From: Aquatica leii
Taxonomy: Eukaryota > Arthropoda > Insecta > Coleoptera > Lampyridae
Length of the DNA stretch: 64,000 bases
Assembly: GCA_035610365.1 (NCBI GenBank)
Contig: CM069436.1
Coordinates: forward strand, 59,845,505-59,909,504
Direction of reading: 5' to 3'
Shown here: positions 24,201 through 33,560 of the stretch, piece by piece
Layout of the letters: each line of letters begins with the position of its first letter
Numbering within the stretch: the first letter of the stretch is position 1
Position numbers and translations under genes: made by a program
The notes under the pieces: generated by a model
What the model saw: only the letters and a program-made list of their open reading frames with translations
Database searches by the model: none
What the model was told of the DNA's origin: nothing

Positions 24201-26467
24201 TTATTGCTCGTTTGTTTGATCCACTAGGTTTAATTGGTCCAATTTTAGTATCCGCTAAAATTATGCTTCAAAAATTATGGCTATTAGACTTAAAATGGGA
24301 CGAATCTGTTCCTATAGATATTGATACTCAATTCAAAGAGTTTTTGCGAGGACTCCCATTATTAAATAATTTACAAATTAATCGTCAAATCATTGTTAAT
24401 TATAATTCAGTTCGTTACGAATTGCATGGTTTTTGTGACGCATCTCAATCGGCATATGGAGCTTGCATCTATTTACGAAGTACTAATGATAACAACACTT
24501 ATCACAACAACTTAATATGCGCAAAAAGTAAAATAGCACCTACCAAGGTTATTTCTATCCCTAGGTTAGAATTATGTAGTGCTTTATTATTAGCAAGATT
24601 AATCAAACGAGTTAGACAATCATTAAACGTCGTAATCGACAAACATTACTGTTGGACGGATTCCACAGTTGTTTTAGCTTGGATTCATTCAGAAGCCATA
24701 AAGTTAAAAACATTTGTAGCCAATCGTATCTCCGAGATCCAATCAGTAACCAACATATCAGATTGGCATCATATTAATGGCAAAATGAACCCAGCAGATC
24801 TCATTTCGAGAGGAGTCAATCCTGATCATTTAATACATTCAACCTTGTGGTGGAATGGTCCTAATTTTTTACAAACCGATAGCTTACTCACAAAACCGTT
24901 TAACCACCGTGATTACAATCAGATAGAATTACCAGAATTAAAAACTGTTGTATCGCTTGTCGTAAATATGAACGTGCTACCAATTCTTACAAACATATCT
25001 AATTTCTTCAAACTACAACGTATCATTGCCTTCTGCCTGCGTTTTATGAACAACTCCAAAGCTAAAGTTAATAAATGTCACGGCAACTTATCTTTTTCTG
25101 AAATACAAACTGCAACAATAAAAATAATATGGATGACACAACAATCTACATTCCAAAACGAATTAATCTCCCTAAAGAAGCACAACCGCGTAGATAACAA
25201 TAGTAAACTATTATCATTGAACCCGTTCATTGACAAAATAGGCTTAATACGAGTAGGTGGACGTTTGCGAAACGCTCCTGTTCAATATAATGTAAAGCAC
25301 CCTCTAGTACTTCCAGCAGACAACCACGTAACAAATTTAATAATAAAATCAGAGCATGAAAGACTGCTACACGCTGGGCAAAACCTTACCTTAGCGTCAT
25401 TACGTCAAACATACTGGCCGTTAAATGGAAAAAACACGGTTCGAAATATAATTCACAAATGTGTCAAATGTTTTAGAGCAAGACCTAAAATCATTGCACC
25501 AATTATGGGCGATCTACCTCAATTTCGAGTCCAACAAACTAGACCTTTCTTAAATTGCGGGATAGATTTTGCTGGTCCAATTAACTTAAAACAACCTAGA
25601 GGTAGAAATTCAAATACAATTAAATCATACGTAGCTTTGTTCATTTGTTTGTCAACCAAAGCAATACATTTAGAATTAGTAAGTAACCTCAGTTCTGAAT
25701 GCTTCCTAAATTGCTTAAGGCGAATGATTGCTCGTAGGGGCAATCTTGTAAATATTTATTCAGATAACGCTACTAACTTTATCGGTGCGGATAATGAATT
25801 AAAAAAAATACAAAGGTCAATTAACAATATGTTAGATAGCACCGAACTAAATGATTATGTAACAAAACAAGGTATATCTTGGCATTACATTCCTCCAAGA
25901 TCTCCACACTTTGGCGGAATTTGGGAGGCAGGAATCAAGTCTGTAAAATATCATTTGCATCGTATTGTAACTAATGCATTACTGAACTATGAAGAGATGT
26001 ACACGTTATTAACACGCATAGAATCAATCCTGAACTCTAGACCATTAATATCCCTTTCCGATGATCCGAATGACTTACAAATCCTTACACCCGGCCATTT
26101 CTTAATCGGAGAACCGCTAACAGCACCGGTGGAGCAGAACTTAATAGACCTCAAAATCAACCGACTTTCTCGCTGGCAACATGTAGAACAGTTACGCCAG
26201 CATTTCTGGAAACGCTGGTCGCAAGAATATTTAACCAGCCTACAGCAACGGCGAAAATGGCAAACCAATACAAAAAGGGATCTTAAAGAGGGACAATTGG
26301 TGATAATTCGTGAAGAAAACCTACCTCCATTAAAATGGTGCATGGGCAGAATCCTTCAATTACATCCTGGTAAAGATGGTATTGTTCGTGTCGCAACAAT
26401 AAAAACTATAAGTGGTGTAATGAAACGTCCAGTTATAAAATTAGCTGTGCTTCCCAACGATAGTTAA
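21281..26467 (+). CDS. BEL/Pao gag-pol polyprotein, 1728 residues, intact
   Basis: One uninterrupted frame from ATG at 21281 to TAA at 26465. Domains in order: a Gag-like DUF1759 segment (about residues 125-210, FTGSYTKWTSFFQSF), cysteine/histidine knuckles (CKYCKQNHYLTTC at about 330, CSNCLREGHTNSNC at about 363), aspartic protease with LLDQGSQSN at about 465, reverse transcriptase with YVDD at 876-879, RNase H with FCDAS (Asp 1053) and CWTDST, an integrase zinc region (HAGQN to CVKC, about 1364-1395), an integrase core with Asp 1429, Asp 1495 and Glu 1549, and a C-terminal DUF5641-like domain. The polyprotein would form particles, copy the RNA and integrate the DNA. Every catalytic motif looks intact and length fits the family. 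There is no separate gag frame and no env-like frame. Confidence 0.97.
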   Translation: MTNNESSDKLSSLIRERGHIKANLTRFKHYTQTLDSNSSKTQAKFRFKKFESIWDEFKIIQNQIEDCDQSDKQINEREMFENQFFELCELMEKFITDTNLDIGNLSATRSCESINHINQIQVKLPEISIPQFTGSYTKWTSFFQSFNSLIHNNNTLTNIQKFHYLRSSVKDEAASLIEALEITEDNYLIALQALKDRFDNKRLIVKTHIKNLLNLSNVTKNSASSLRNLINTATLNLEALKNFEQSIEHWDLLLIEIIMSKMDFSTVREWEMFRIKGLYPTYKELYEFLTNKCKMLEALEHNTQNFQCSSKYTKNIQKQTSHIVINNPTCKYCKQNHYLTTCETLLKLTPENRTIEIKKLRLCSNCLREGHTNSNCQSKFNCRFCHKRHHSILHKPISNKDILSDTPVSSLQPSSTPNLNTVDSLNIVASTSNHCKVNRYSQILLSTVVVRVLDQNGGYVNLRCLLDQGSQSNLITQRACDILQLQLNDINIPICGINNTVTTVSKSVDITIKSLYNAFTAFLTCLVLPEITANLPLISFNKENINIPNNIKLADTDFNKSSPIDILIGSEIFWQLLCVGQINNGNNQPTFQKTHLGWIVAGKIQTRPFTTKSMCNLAINGIDTELRKFWEINEFQNEETTASQINQSYCEKFFATTLSRDKTGRYIVKLPFKENTPQLGDSKTQALQRLYALERKFKIHPNLKISYTNFMREYLQLGHMQLILENKDHFYNNNIFYLPHHAVFKESSTTTKIRVVFDGSAKSTSGVSLNDTLLVGPTIQQDLFSILIRFRTHKYAITADICKMYRQVLVADEDRNCQRILWRESSSQPVQTYVLNTVTYGTASAAFLAIRALFQVAHDERLNFPLAHSVILSDFYVDDLLSGKNKLNEALDLKSQLINSLAKAGFELTKWRSNHPSLMTNSSINNHTTTVDLDKQGDTKILGLTWNYQTDKINYSYNQDFRQTKVTKKSILSIIARLFDPLGLIGPILVSAKIMLQKLWLLDLKWDESVPIDIDTQFKEFLRGLPLLNNLQINRQIIVNYNSVRYELHGFCDASQSAYGACIYLRSTNDNNTYHNNLICAKSKIAPTKVISIPRLELCSALLLARLIKRVRQSLNVVIDKHYCWTDSTVVLAWIHSEAIKLKTFVANRISEIQSVTNISDWHHINGKMNPADLISRGVNPDHLIHSTLWWNGPNFLQTDSLLTKPFNHRDYNQIELPELKTVVSLVVNMNVLPILTNISNFFKLQRIIAFCLRFMNNSKAKVNKCHGNLSFSEIQTATIKIIWMTQQSTFQNELISLKKHNRVDNNSKLLSLNPFIDKIGLIRVGGRLRNAPVQYNVKHPLVLPADNHVTNLIIKSEHERLLHAGQNLTLASLRQTYWPLNGKNTVRNIIHKCVKCFRARPKIIAPIMGDLPQFRVQQTRPFLNCGIDFAGPINLKQPRGRNSNTIKSYVALFICLSTKAIHLELVSNLSSECFLNCLRRMIARRGNLVNIYSDNATNFIGADNELKKIQRSINNMLDSTELNDYVTKQGISWHYIPPRSPHFGGIWEAGIKSVKYHLHRIVTNALLNYEEMYTLLTRIESILNSRPLISLSDDPNDLQILTPGHFLIGEPLTAPVEQNLIDLKINRLSRWQHVEQLRQHFWKRWSQEYLTSLQQRRKWQTNTKRDLKEGQLVIIREENLPPLKWCMGRILQLHPGKDGIVRVATIKTISGVMKRPVIKLAVLPNDS

Positions 26468-26631
26468 GTGTTTAAGTGTAGTGTTTATGACAGTTATAGT
26501 ATTTAAGTTGTTCTATTCCTTTTATTGGCTAAGCAGTTTTAAAATGGTATAGTACCAATCTACATCATTTTGTGTTTACAATTTTTTTCTCTATATACGA
26601 TTTTATAAAACGTTCAGCTGGAACCTTTTAT

Positions 26632-26644
26632 AGGCGGCGGCTTA
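26632..26644 (+). promoter_or_regulatory. Polypurine tract before the 3' LTR
   Basis: AGGCGGCGG at 26632-26640 followed by four bases and the LTR start. A GGCGGCGG-type tract at this place is common in BEL/Pao elements and would prime plus-strand synthesis. Confidence 0.7.
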
Positions 26645-26974
26645 TGTTGAAACATAAATTCCCGTAAGCCGGATTACTGTACCTGCTAAAGAACAATAGA
26701 TTAGAAAACGTAGTTAAAATGTGATTGTTAGTTTTCCAGAAATTTTACGAAGTGTTTGAAGGGGTATTATTGTATTGTATTGTAGTTTTATTGCAAATAT
26801 TTTTGTAAAATCAGTAGATGACTAGCCTTCAAGTTCGAAGCATCGTTTAGAATATATGCATTTTTAAATAAACGTTCTTTTTTTTATTTTTCGATAAGAG
26901 AAAACATTCAGTGAAAATAAGTTATTTTTTCACCGCGGTTTTGAGAAGATTTCGCTTTCATTCCGCATAAAACA
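26645..26974 (+). repeat. 3' LTR of the BEL/Pao element
   Basis: 330 bp, one T longer than the 5' LTR in a T run near 26880-26886 and otherwise the same by eye. It ends ATAAAACA and is followed by the GACAT duplication. Confidence 0.95.
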
Positions 26975-26979
26975 GACAT
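26975..26979. repeat. Target-site duplication GACAT, right copy
   Basis: Exact repeat of 20690-20694, marking the right border of the BEL insertion. Confidence 0.9.
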
Positions 26980-27171
26980 GTACTGTCTTCCTGGGTTATG
27001 GGATATGGAGGGAAGAACAATTCTTTTAGACGCATGAGTTTGAACTTTGGGCGAAGGGAAATGTATGCACTGAGAGATGCATTAGAAGATTATTTTACAT
27101 CAGAAAATGGACAAATTACATGGCAAAACAAAATAGTTAATAAAGAAACATTAAATTTAGATTTAGATTAG
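26980..27171 (+). pseudogene. PIF/Harbinger transposase, 3' part (after the BEL insertion)
   Basis: Continues the gene broken at 20694. In one frame 27010-27171 reads GGKNNSFRRMSLNFGRREMY then ALRDALEDYFTSENG and ends at TAG 27169-27171; this is the usual C-terminal pattern of Harbinger transposases (R..LRD.L..YF). The first bases after the junction are in another frame, so a frameshift lies near 27.0 kb in addition to the BEL insertion. Confidence 0.85.
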
Positions 27172-27229
27172 TGTAGAACAGTGCAGTAAATTAACTATTT
27201 TTTAATAAAAATCTATATTTTGCAATTTC

Positions 27230-28127
27230 TTATTTTAAATAAAAAACAAACTGTTGTGTAAAACAAAATTTTATTCGTTGCTTTCTAAAATTGTTAAGTA
27301 AAACTGTTCGTTTCTTATTATTTTCCTTTGGTGTCATCTCAAGCAGGCAAGAATACACATATTCTACAAAAGATCTATTTGGATCATTTTTTTCCTTATT
27401 TTCTAGTGCCGTAGCTATGTTTTTTGCTTTCATAATTTCTATGATTTTGTCATTATTTTTTCTTTTTTTTTTGAAGTTACCGTATCTTCTAAAATAAAAA
27501 GTAATAATAAAAATACATACAAATCAACAAATTACGAGATTTTCGTCTTATTGATTTTGAGGTTTGTATAACTGTCGGGAAAGAAGTTGCAGTTGTTTCT
27601 TTGTTGTGTTTATTTAGAACAGCTTTTGGAGATAATACGTCATTAATCGATGAAGAAAAAGAGAAAGGTCTAATTTCTGACTGCTTCAACAATGGTGTAG
27701 TGGAAGAGGTTCTAAACGTTTTACATAAAAAAGACACAAATCGGAAAGTTGATTTCTAAATACACGCTAACATTAAAAATACATTACTTTCTTGATTTTG
27801 TGCATTTGTTGTAGAAGCATTTTATCAAAAAATGGCCAATTTGATGCCACTGCTTGTGAACCAGATGGTAACAGACGTTTTTCTTTCCTAAATCTATTTC
27901 GTAGATTTCTCCAGTGCCTTTGACAATCTTCAACTAAAAATTTTTAAACAGTACTCCAGTAAAAGCGTATTTGTTCACTTACCACTCATATTAACAATTT
28001 CTGAAATTTCATTTCATGCCAAATCCTTTAGCTTCGTATTTTTATAATTCTTATTTTTCGTGTCATATAAAAATTCATAATTTTGTTTGACTTCAATCAG
28101 AAGGGCCACTTTGTCTACAAAAAGCAT
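27230..28127 (-). pseudogene. MADF/BESS-type DNA-binding partner of the Harbinger element
   Basis: Insect Harbinger elements often carry a second gene whose MADF (SANT/trihelix-like) domain binds DNA and helps the transposase. On the minus strand an exon from ATG at 28127 gives a MADF start (MLFVDKVALLIEVKQNYEFL). A 49-bp intron (27982-27934, GTAAGTG to TTTAG) precedes QRHWRNLRNRFRKEKRLLP and NWPFFDKMLL. Later pieces at 27737-27489 are Ser/Thr-rich linker, and 27433-27230 carries SFVEYVYSCLLEMTP, resembling a BESS motif. TGA replaces a conserved Trp codon near 28013, and one putative intron is too short, so I call it a pseudogene. It converges on the transposase (end 27171). Confidence 0.75.
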
Positions 28128-28244
28128 TTTTGAAGCTATAAATAATTTTATAATGTACATAGGTATACTTCAGTAATTACGTAATTGTTCTAAATGCTGC
28201 GATTCATCCATAGTAATTATAGGAGTAAATTATTTATTACAAAC

Positions 28245-28837
28245 TATAGTTCTCGCAATTTAACTTTCAATGCACGTCATTAATGACGTAAAATTCATAC
28301 CACCCTATTTATAGCAAAAAATAAATAAATACCGAATTGTCTTATGGAGTTTTTTTTTGTCACGTTGTTGGTGTGCTTACTACAGTTGCAGCGTTGTTGG
28401 CATCTGTCAAATTTAATTTGTGTTTTTTACGTCAAAGTAATATGTCAAAGTGCTCATTGTTTTTTATAATTATTTTTGATACAAAACTGTACTATTTTGA
28501 GCTTGAACGAGATAATGGTGGTCCATTGATATCAGTAAATGCTGTGCTAGAGATACCCTTTTACATAATATTTAAATTGTGGTAATACATACATATATTC
28601 TACAGTTATTTCTGTATGTACAGCGGTTGCTAACAACGAGGTTCTTAGATCTCCTCAAAACGTAAGCGTAGTACACCTGTTACGAATGTAGAAACATTTA
28701 ATGAAAATGTAATTCGCAATGTAATATTAAGAATGTTCGAAAACAGTAAGTTTACATGATAATACCGACAACATGGTTGAATAACTACGTCACTGACGTT
28801 AATGACGTGCATCGAAAGTAAAATTGCGAGGACTATA
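28245..28837. mobile_element. Non-autonomous element with about 44-bp inverted repeats
   Basis: The left end (28245-28288) and the right end (28794-28837) are inverted complements with a few mismatches, beginning TATAGTTCTCGCAATTT and TATAGTCCTCGCAATTT. The interior (about 500 bp) has no recognisable gene. It lies just beyond the MADF/BESS gene of the Harbinger element, so it is either an independent MITE or terminal DNA of that element; I could not find a matching left end upstream of 19.8 kb. The target duplication is not clear. Confidence 0.65.
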
Positions 28838-28844
28838 AACACAA

Positions 28845-29450
28845 ATATCATACTAAATCAGCTGACAGTCAACAATAAAGTATGACGCAGGATCACGTGA
28901 TTTCTTCGACGCTTCTTATTGGTTAAAGATTCAACTGCGCCGAACGGTGAACGTCAAAAGTTAAAACTTGATCATCTCGAACGTCAAGCAAACGGAATAC
29001 AAACTGCGAACGGCAGCGTCAAAATATTTTATAAATGTAGAGTTTGTTTCTCCTACATTCAACTTTGGACATCAACATCAACAGCAAACGACAACGTCAA
29101 CGTCAAGTTTATAAATCGACCTCTAAATTAGGATTACAAATAGCACTATTGAACAGTTTTTTTAAATGTTATCAGGATTTTTTGGCAATGCCAAAGTTTG
29201 TTAACAAAAAGCGAGTTTTCTAATTTGGTAACAGTTTCAATTATTTGACTGTCTTTTAACGAGACGCTTGTAGTTTAAATTTTAAGTATACAATCAAACT
29301 TTGATATAGTGATGTTCAAAATTCTCGCAAAAACCTCCCTACATACAATTTATACTTAAAAAGTAAAATACAAACGTACATAATAAAAATTTGTTAATGG
29401 AAAACATTAAATAAACTTTCAACACTTTCAATTTAACTTTAAAACCAAAT
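28845..29450. other. Leader-like sequence of unknown origin
   Basis: 28880-29130 is less AT-rich than its surroundings and contains CATCAACATCAACAGCAA, similar to CATCAACATCAACAACAA in the untranslated leader of the BEL element at 21160-21180. This may be the remnant of another retrotransposon leader, but there is no LTR or coding sequence beside it. I see nothing else in this stretch. Confidence 0.3.
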
Positions 29451-29455
29451 CAATT

Positions 29456-29640
29456 ACTGTAAATAAGTTATAACGGCGGTAAACGTTGTAAGTTGATTTT
29501 ACACCCGCGTAATTCAAAATAGTTAAGGTACATTGGGTGTAAAGCAATTAAATGCAATTATGCAAATGCCACTATAGTGATCTACTGAACGGCCATTTTG
29601 CGCGTTTGGGGAGGGAACACTCTAATGGATTCCCACAACT
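29456..29640 (+). repeat. Decayed partial copy of the foldback family of 59537-59861
   Basis: Aligns to the left arm and centre of the element at 59537-59861: shared blocks include ACTGTAAATA, ACACCCGCG.AATTCAAAAT, TGCAAATGCCAC and CTACTGAACGGCC. The right arm is absent, and the bases corresponding to the hammerhead core (CTGATGA) are lost. Confidence 0.65.
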
Positions 29641-31540
29641 GAAACGCCAAAATTGCAATTAAAAAATGTACAATACAAAACATTCGAGCACATTTAGAAA
29701 CTCCAAAATAATCCTATAATTGACTTAACATTTTTTGTATTCACATAAATAAAGAAATTTTTGAGTAACATTAATAAAAGCACGCCTTTATTGTAGAAAT
29801 ACAAAGTCCTATAATCCACTTAACAATGTAGTTGTGCTAAAAGTAAATAATTTGTTACGGTCGAATTTTCTTTATACACGCCTATGTTGCTACGGACGAA
29901 ATTTCCTTTGCGCACGCCTATGTGTTTCGACGAAAAATTAATTTACGGTCTGGACGCCCCCTAACGATCGTTTACGCGTGACTGTCATTTACGACGAGTT
30001 CTTCAATTTGAAAACTACATAAAATGGCCGGCGAATTGACGAGTGAACATTTTCTAAACTTATCCACCGTCATGGAGACCAATCTATAAGTGTATTACAC
30101 TTATAATTCGTTTGCGTCGTCACCGGGTAAGATTATAACTCTCATTTATTAAAACTCTGTTGTAATTTCTCGTAATTTGATAGCCGTCCCGCCACGTGCG
30201 AGTACTTCGTTCATAATTGCTAATTGTTAATGAGGAATCCCTTTCGAATAACCATCTCGTCAAACAAATATTCTCTGAGGCATACGACATATGGCAAAAA
30301 CTGAATGTACCGAAGTTAACTAAGAACTGTCGAGATTCTACTCAGGCGGTAGATACCTGCATAAATCACAGAAAAGGGGTATAACAGCATCCGATTTTCG
30401 GGTTGTGTTATGTGTATACTTTAAAATCTAAGTAATGATTTTGTAGATTTGGATTTCGTGAGATATTAGGTTGACACGATTTGCGATTCAAATTATTTAC
30501 AGGGTACGTGTCGAGGAAAGTACTTTCGTCGCACATTGGGAATTCCTGTATTTGTGGTAAGTGTTTTTATATCTTTTCTTTCGTCGTCAACGAGGTTACT
30601 CACGAAACTTTCGCTAATAATAATTTCGTACTGATTACCGTAATTGTAGAACTATTTAGTTAGTAAATTTGCTTATACTACGTATGCTGTGTCCTACCCT
30701 TAATTATTGTGATAATTTAATGTTAATGCCATACTTATTATCCTTGTTTTATTGTCAGTAATGCCTTATTACTAATTATGTAAACGATATTTACTACAAA
30801 CTATTTTTCGCTATATAATTTTTACTGTAGTCTACTTATGTACGGTGTGTTGCCTATACTACTGGCATTTCTGTAACGAGAAGTCTTATAGTCTGTGATA
30901 ATCCTCAGCGATGCTACATTAAAGTTGTTATTGTGGTTAGTTATTCTTTTATGACAACATACCTGTCCCTTGTGACTATCGTTACCAACTAATTACTTTT
31001 AACTACTCAAACAACTGAGTAGAGGAATTACGAACCTAACATAGTGTTACAAGTTTATACCGTTCTGTCCTGAGCAAGATAGAGAATCACTTTGGGGATA
31101 AGCTCTGGCGCCCTGGAACACCTTTTATATATTTTTTTGTGAACCTACCCTCTCACCGACTATTGTGAGTTGGCCGTGCAGGTTCGTAAAACCATAAAAG
31201 CTTGTAACAAATTCTAAGAAAAACCGTAAGTAAAAGTGTTTTTAGACGCAATTTAGCCGAAAGATCAAAATCCTAATAAAATCATTACTAGAAAAAAAAT
31301 TATTGTATAATAGTTCAGTTAATGGAAGTTCGACTGTAGTTTTTAATATACAAGTAAACCTAGATTCAATATTGTACCCTACTGCTTCTGCTTCGTTTAG
31401 TTAGAGGAGAAAATTTAATAACTCAACACCCCAACTTAACACATATAATGTTCTTATAAAATTTAATTTACAACTTAAACTTAATTAATGAATTAAAGAT
31501 AAAAATTGAACCTCCTAAGAATATTGATTAATAGTGATTA
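29641..31540. other. Higher-complexity non-coding region, possible old LTR sequence
   Basis: No reading frame of note. An imperfect direct duplication of about 30 bp lies at 29857-29887 and 29893-29925 (ACGG.CGAA.TTTC and CACGCCTATGT shared). The text TGTTACGG at 29853 and TGGCGCCCTGG near 31107 would suit the start of an LTR and a lysine-type primer site, but with no second LTR or coding region I do not call an element. Confidence 0.3.
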
Positions 31541-31595
31541 AATTCTTCAAAGTAGGAGAGGGCGATCGATTACACTACTTTATGTAATTTTTCAA

Positions 31596-31640
31596 AGCGA
31601 CGTTTCGTGGAACAAGTGTCCACTTCCTCAGGCCACTGTA
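31596..31640 (-). ncRNA. Candidate hammerhead ribozyme, Penelope-like family A copy 2
   Basis: Minus-strand order: GTGGC, CTGAGGA (31631-31625), stem II of GTGGA pairing TCCAC, GAAAC, GTC, GC. The CUGANGA and GAAAC core elements and a five-pair stem II are all present. Stem I is short (two GC pairs plus a wobble), and stem III would be the ACGT palindrome, hence bimolecular. Position and surroundings match 6721-6765. Confidence 0.6.
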
Positions 31641-32156
31641 TTTCATAAAACAACAAATTAATACAACATATACAACAAAGGTAAATATAAACAATACTTA
31701 AAGCTAATACTGCACCAATTGTTATTATCTTTTAGGATGAATAAAAAACTATGATGTAAGAAAAACATAAAAAACTACTTACAAAAACTTTCAAAACAAG
31801 TAGCGATAAATTCGCCAAACACAGTCAATGTTACAATAATAATAAATAACACTAAACATAAATTATAATTGATTTAAAAAACAAACAATAGTTGGAACAA
31901 ACTCACAAACATCGTAAAGACCAAAAACAAAACTAATCAAAAATGTTGGCACTGAAAGGTAATAGATAAAAGTCGAGGTCATGACATTTTATTGATTAAG
32001 TTATTATAAACAGTACTAAGATTGTTAGTATCTGTATTAAAATTTAAGTTGTTGTTATGTTTTGTGATAAAAATCATCTCAGATATCAATCTTTTATTTT
32101 ATTTGGGTTCCACATTTAAGATGATGGGGTTACAAAAATCGAAATTGTTGCCAGTA

Positions 32157-32501
32157 TCAATATGATGCAAAGCAAGAGCCGATTCTGCTTTTTTTGTTTT
32201 TGCAATCATATTGACGATTTTTAATCCGATTGATAGTTTTTTGTTTTGTTTGCCCTATGTAACATTTGTTGCATCCCATGCACTCGATTCTGTATATAAC
32301 ATTGTGTTTCTCATATAACTTAGTTTTGTCTTTCGTTTTAGAATAAATGGTGTTGTAAATAGTGTTGTTATTGTAGGTCGCTATTTTCAAATTAGTATTT
32401 TTTAAAATCGGAATTAGTTTTTTAGTTAACCCCGGAACGTTTATGATTTTAGTATACTCACAATTAGAAGTAGTGTTAGTTTGGGTCGATGGTGATGGCA
32501 A
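32157..32501 (-). pseudogene. Penelope-like GIY-YIG endonuclease domain
   Basis: The frame carries INVPGLTKKLIPILKNTNLK (linker) and VIYRIECMGCNKCYIGQTKQ, a GIY-YIG core with the paired cysteines typical of Penelope elements, followed by INRIKNRQYDCKNKK. It ends prematurely; the continuation with HHIDTGNNFDF is found in another frame at about 32180-32120. It overlaps the reverse transcriptase frame end by 61 bases, consistent with one ancestral frame broken by a shift. Confidence 0.88.
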
Positions 32502-33201
32502 GCTATTGCTGTTGTCGTATGGAATAATATTTTATTTATTAAATTCTTAGGATAATTGTTATTTTTTAAGATATTTTTTAAAATGTTAAGGTTTTTAGTG
32601 TGAAATTGTGAACTACTTAAACTAATGATTTTGGTTTTCATAGATTTGATTATGTTAATTTTTTGATTGTGTGCATGTTTTAAAAAATTATTAATGGTAC
32701 GGTTGGATGCTATCGGTTTCGTGTACCAGTCTGTTAGTATAGAATTGTTCTGTTTAATTAACCTAATATCTAAAAATGAAAGAGAGCCTTTAATTTCGAC
32801 CTCATGAGTAAAACTTAGATGTGGATCATAGCTATTAAAGATGTTTAACGTGTTGAGAATTTCGTTCTCAGGTATGCAACTGATAACATCATCCACGTAA
32901 CAAAACAACAATGTAGGTTGAAAAGTAAGTTTGTCAAGTACAAACTGCAATAAATCATGCATGACTAAGCTAGCTAAGGCTGGAGATGCCGGGTTGATGC
33001 AGTGCCAAATTTTTGTATATAAATTTCGTTCTTAAATGAGAAAAAACTGGAATCAAAAAGAAATTTGATATTGTCAATAAATTCAAAATACTCAAGTAGA
33101 GTATGACTTTTGAGTTCTTTTCGGTATTTATGGATTAACTTTAAAACTAGCTCTTTGGTGATGTTGGTGAACAAAGATGAAAGAAAGACTCTCATTGACA
33201 T
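32441..33201 (-). pseudogene. Penelope-like reverse transcriptase, C-terminal two thirds
   Basis: 33201-32974 begins within motif A (LSSLFTNITKELVLKLIHKY) and ends FGTASTRHLQP, where the family has MGSP..P; a frameshift there separates it from 32962-32441. The second part shows LLFCYVDDVISCIPENEI (catalytic YVDD intact), then LSFTHEVEIKGSLSFLDIRL and WYTKPIASNRTINNF, all characteristic of Penelope-type enzymes, which resemble telomerase in the palm. The protein would copy element RNA at the nick made by its own endonuclease. The amino-terminal third is missing at the 5' truncation. Confidence 0.88.
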
Positions 33202-33205
33202 CTTT

Positions 33206-33555
33206 TAATTGAGTGCAACTTAATTGGTGAATGAATGTAACTATAAGGCCAATTAAACGAAATACTCAAAGCCGTTGGATCAAGGTTCAATGCAATAAAT
33301 TGCGATGACTGAAATAAATGCGCGTGAGCAGGAAAATTATTTTAAAAGTGCTAAATTACTTTAAACACGTACCGGTAGCAAACTTCCCAAAATCTCGTTG
33401 CGTATTCGTTTATTGTAATTTATTGTTTTAATGAGGGAGTTATCCCAAGTCATCTAAACTTCACCGACGGGCTTCACTTAACTCTCAGGGGGTTGGAATA
33501 ACTTTCTATCGTACTCCCGGGAGGCACACGCCCAACCGGATTAATACGTAGAGGT
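33206..33555. other. Non-coding, unassigned
   Basis: Between the Penelope copy and the hAT fragment. The GC-richer patch 33475-33545 has no recognisable content. Confidence 0.4.
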
Positions 33556-33560
33556 TTATG

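Larger units (their letters stand above)
20695..26974 (+). mobile_element. Full-length BEL/Pao LTR retrotransposon
   Basis: A 6280-bp element with paired LTRs (20695-21023 and 26645-26974), a primer-binding site beginning TGG just after the 5' LTR, a single long reading frame and a purine-rich tract before the 3' LTR. By eye the LTRs differ only by one T in a homopolymer run. The target duplication GACAT is perfect. All of this indicates a recent insertion that could be competent. It lies inside the coding region of a Harbinger transposase in the same orientation. Confidence 0.97.
31545..33205 (-). mobile_element. 5'-truncated Penelope-like element, family A, second copy
   Basis: Runs on the minus strand from about 33205 (abrupt 5' end inside the reverse transcriptase) to about 31545. 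It carries reverse transcriptase, GIY-YIG endonuclease, a non-coding tail and a hammerhead motif followed by a conserved 80-base end also present at 6755-6835. Compared with the plus-strand copy it retains more of the coding region. A few frameshifts separate its frames, so it is a dead but fairly young-looking copy. Confidence 0.88.

Noticed and set aside
21853..26343. Minus-strand open frames inside the BEL element
   Set aside because: All are antisense to the intact polyprotein and have no independent support.
29853..31125. Possible long LTR ending before a TGGCGCCC primer-like site
   Set aside because: No second LTR, no target duplication, no coding region. Noted only as a possibility.
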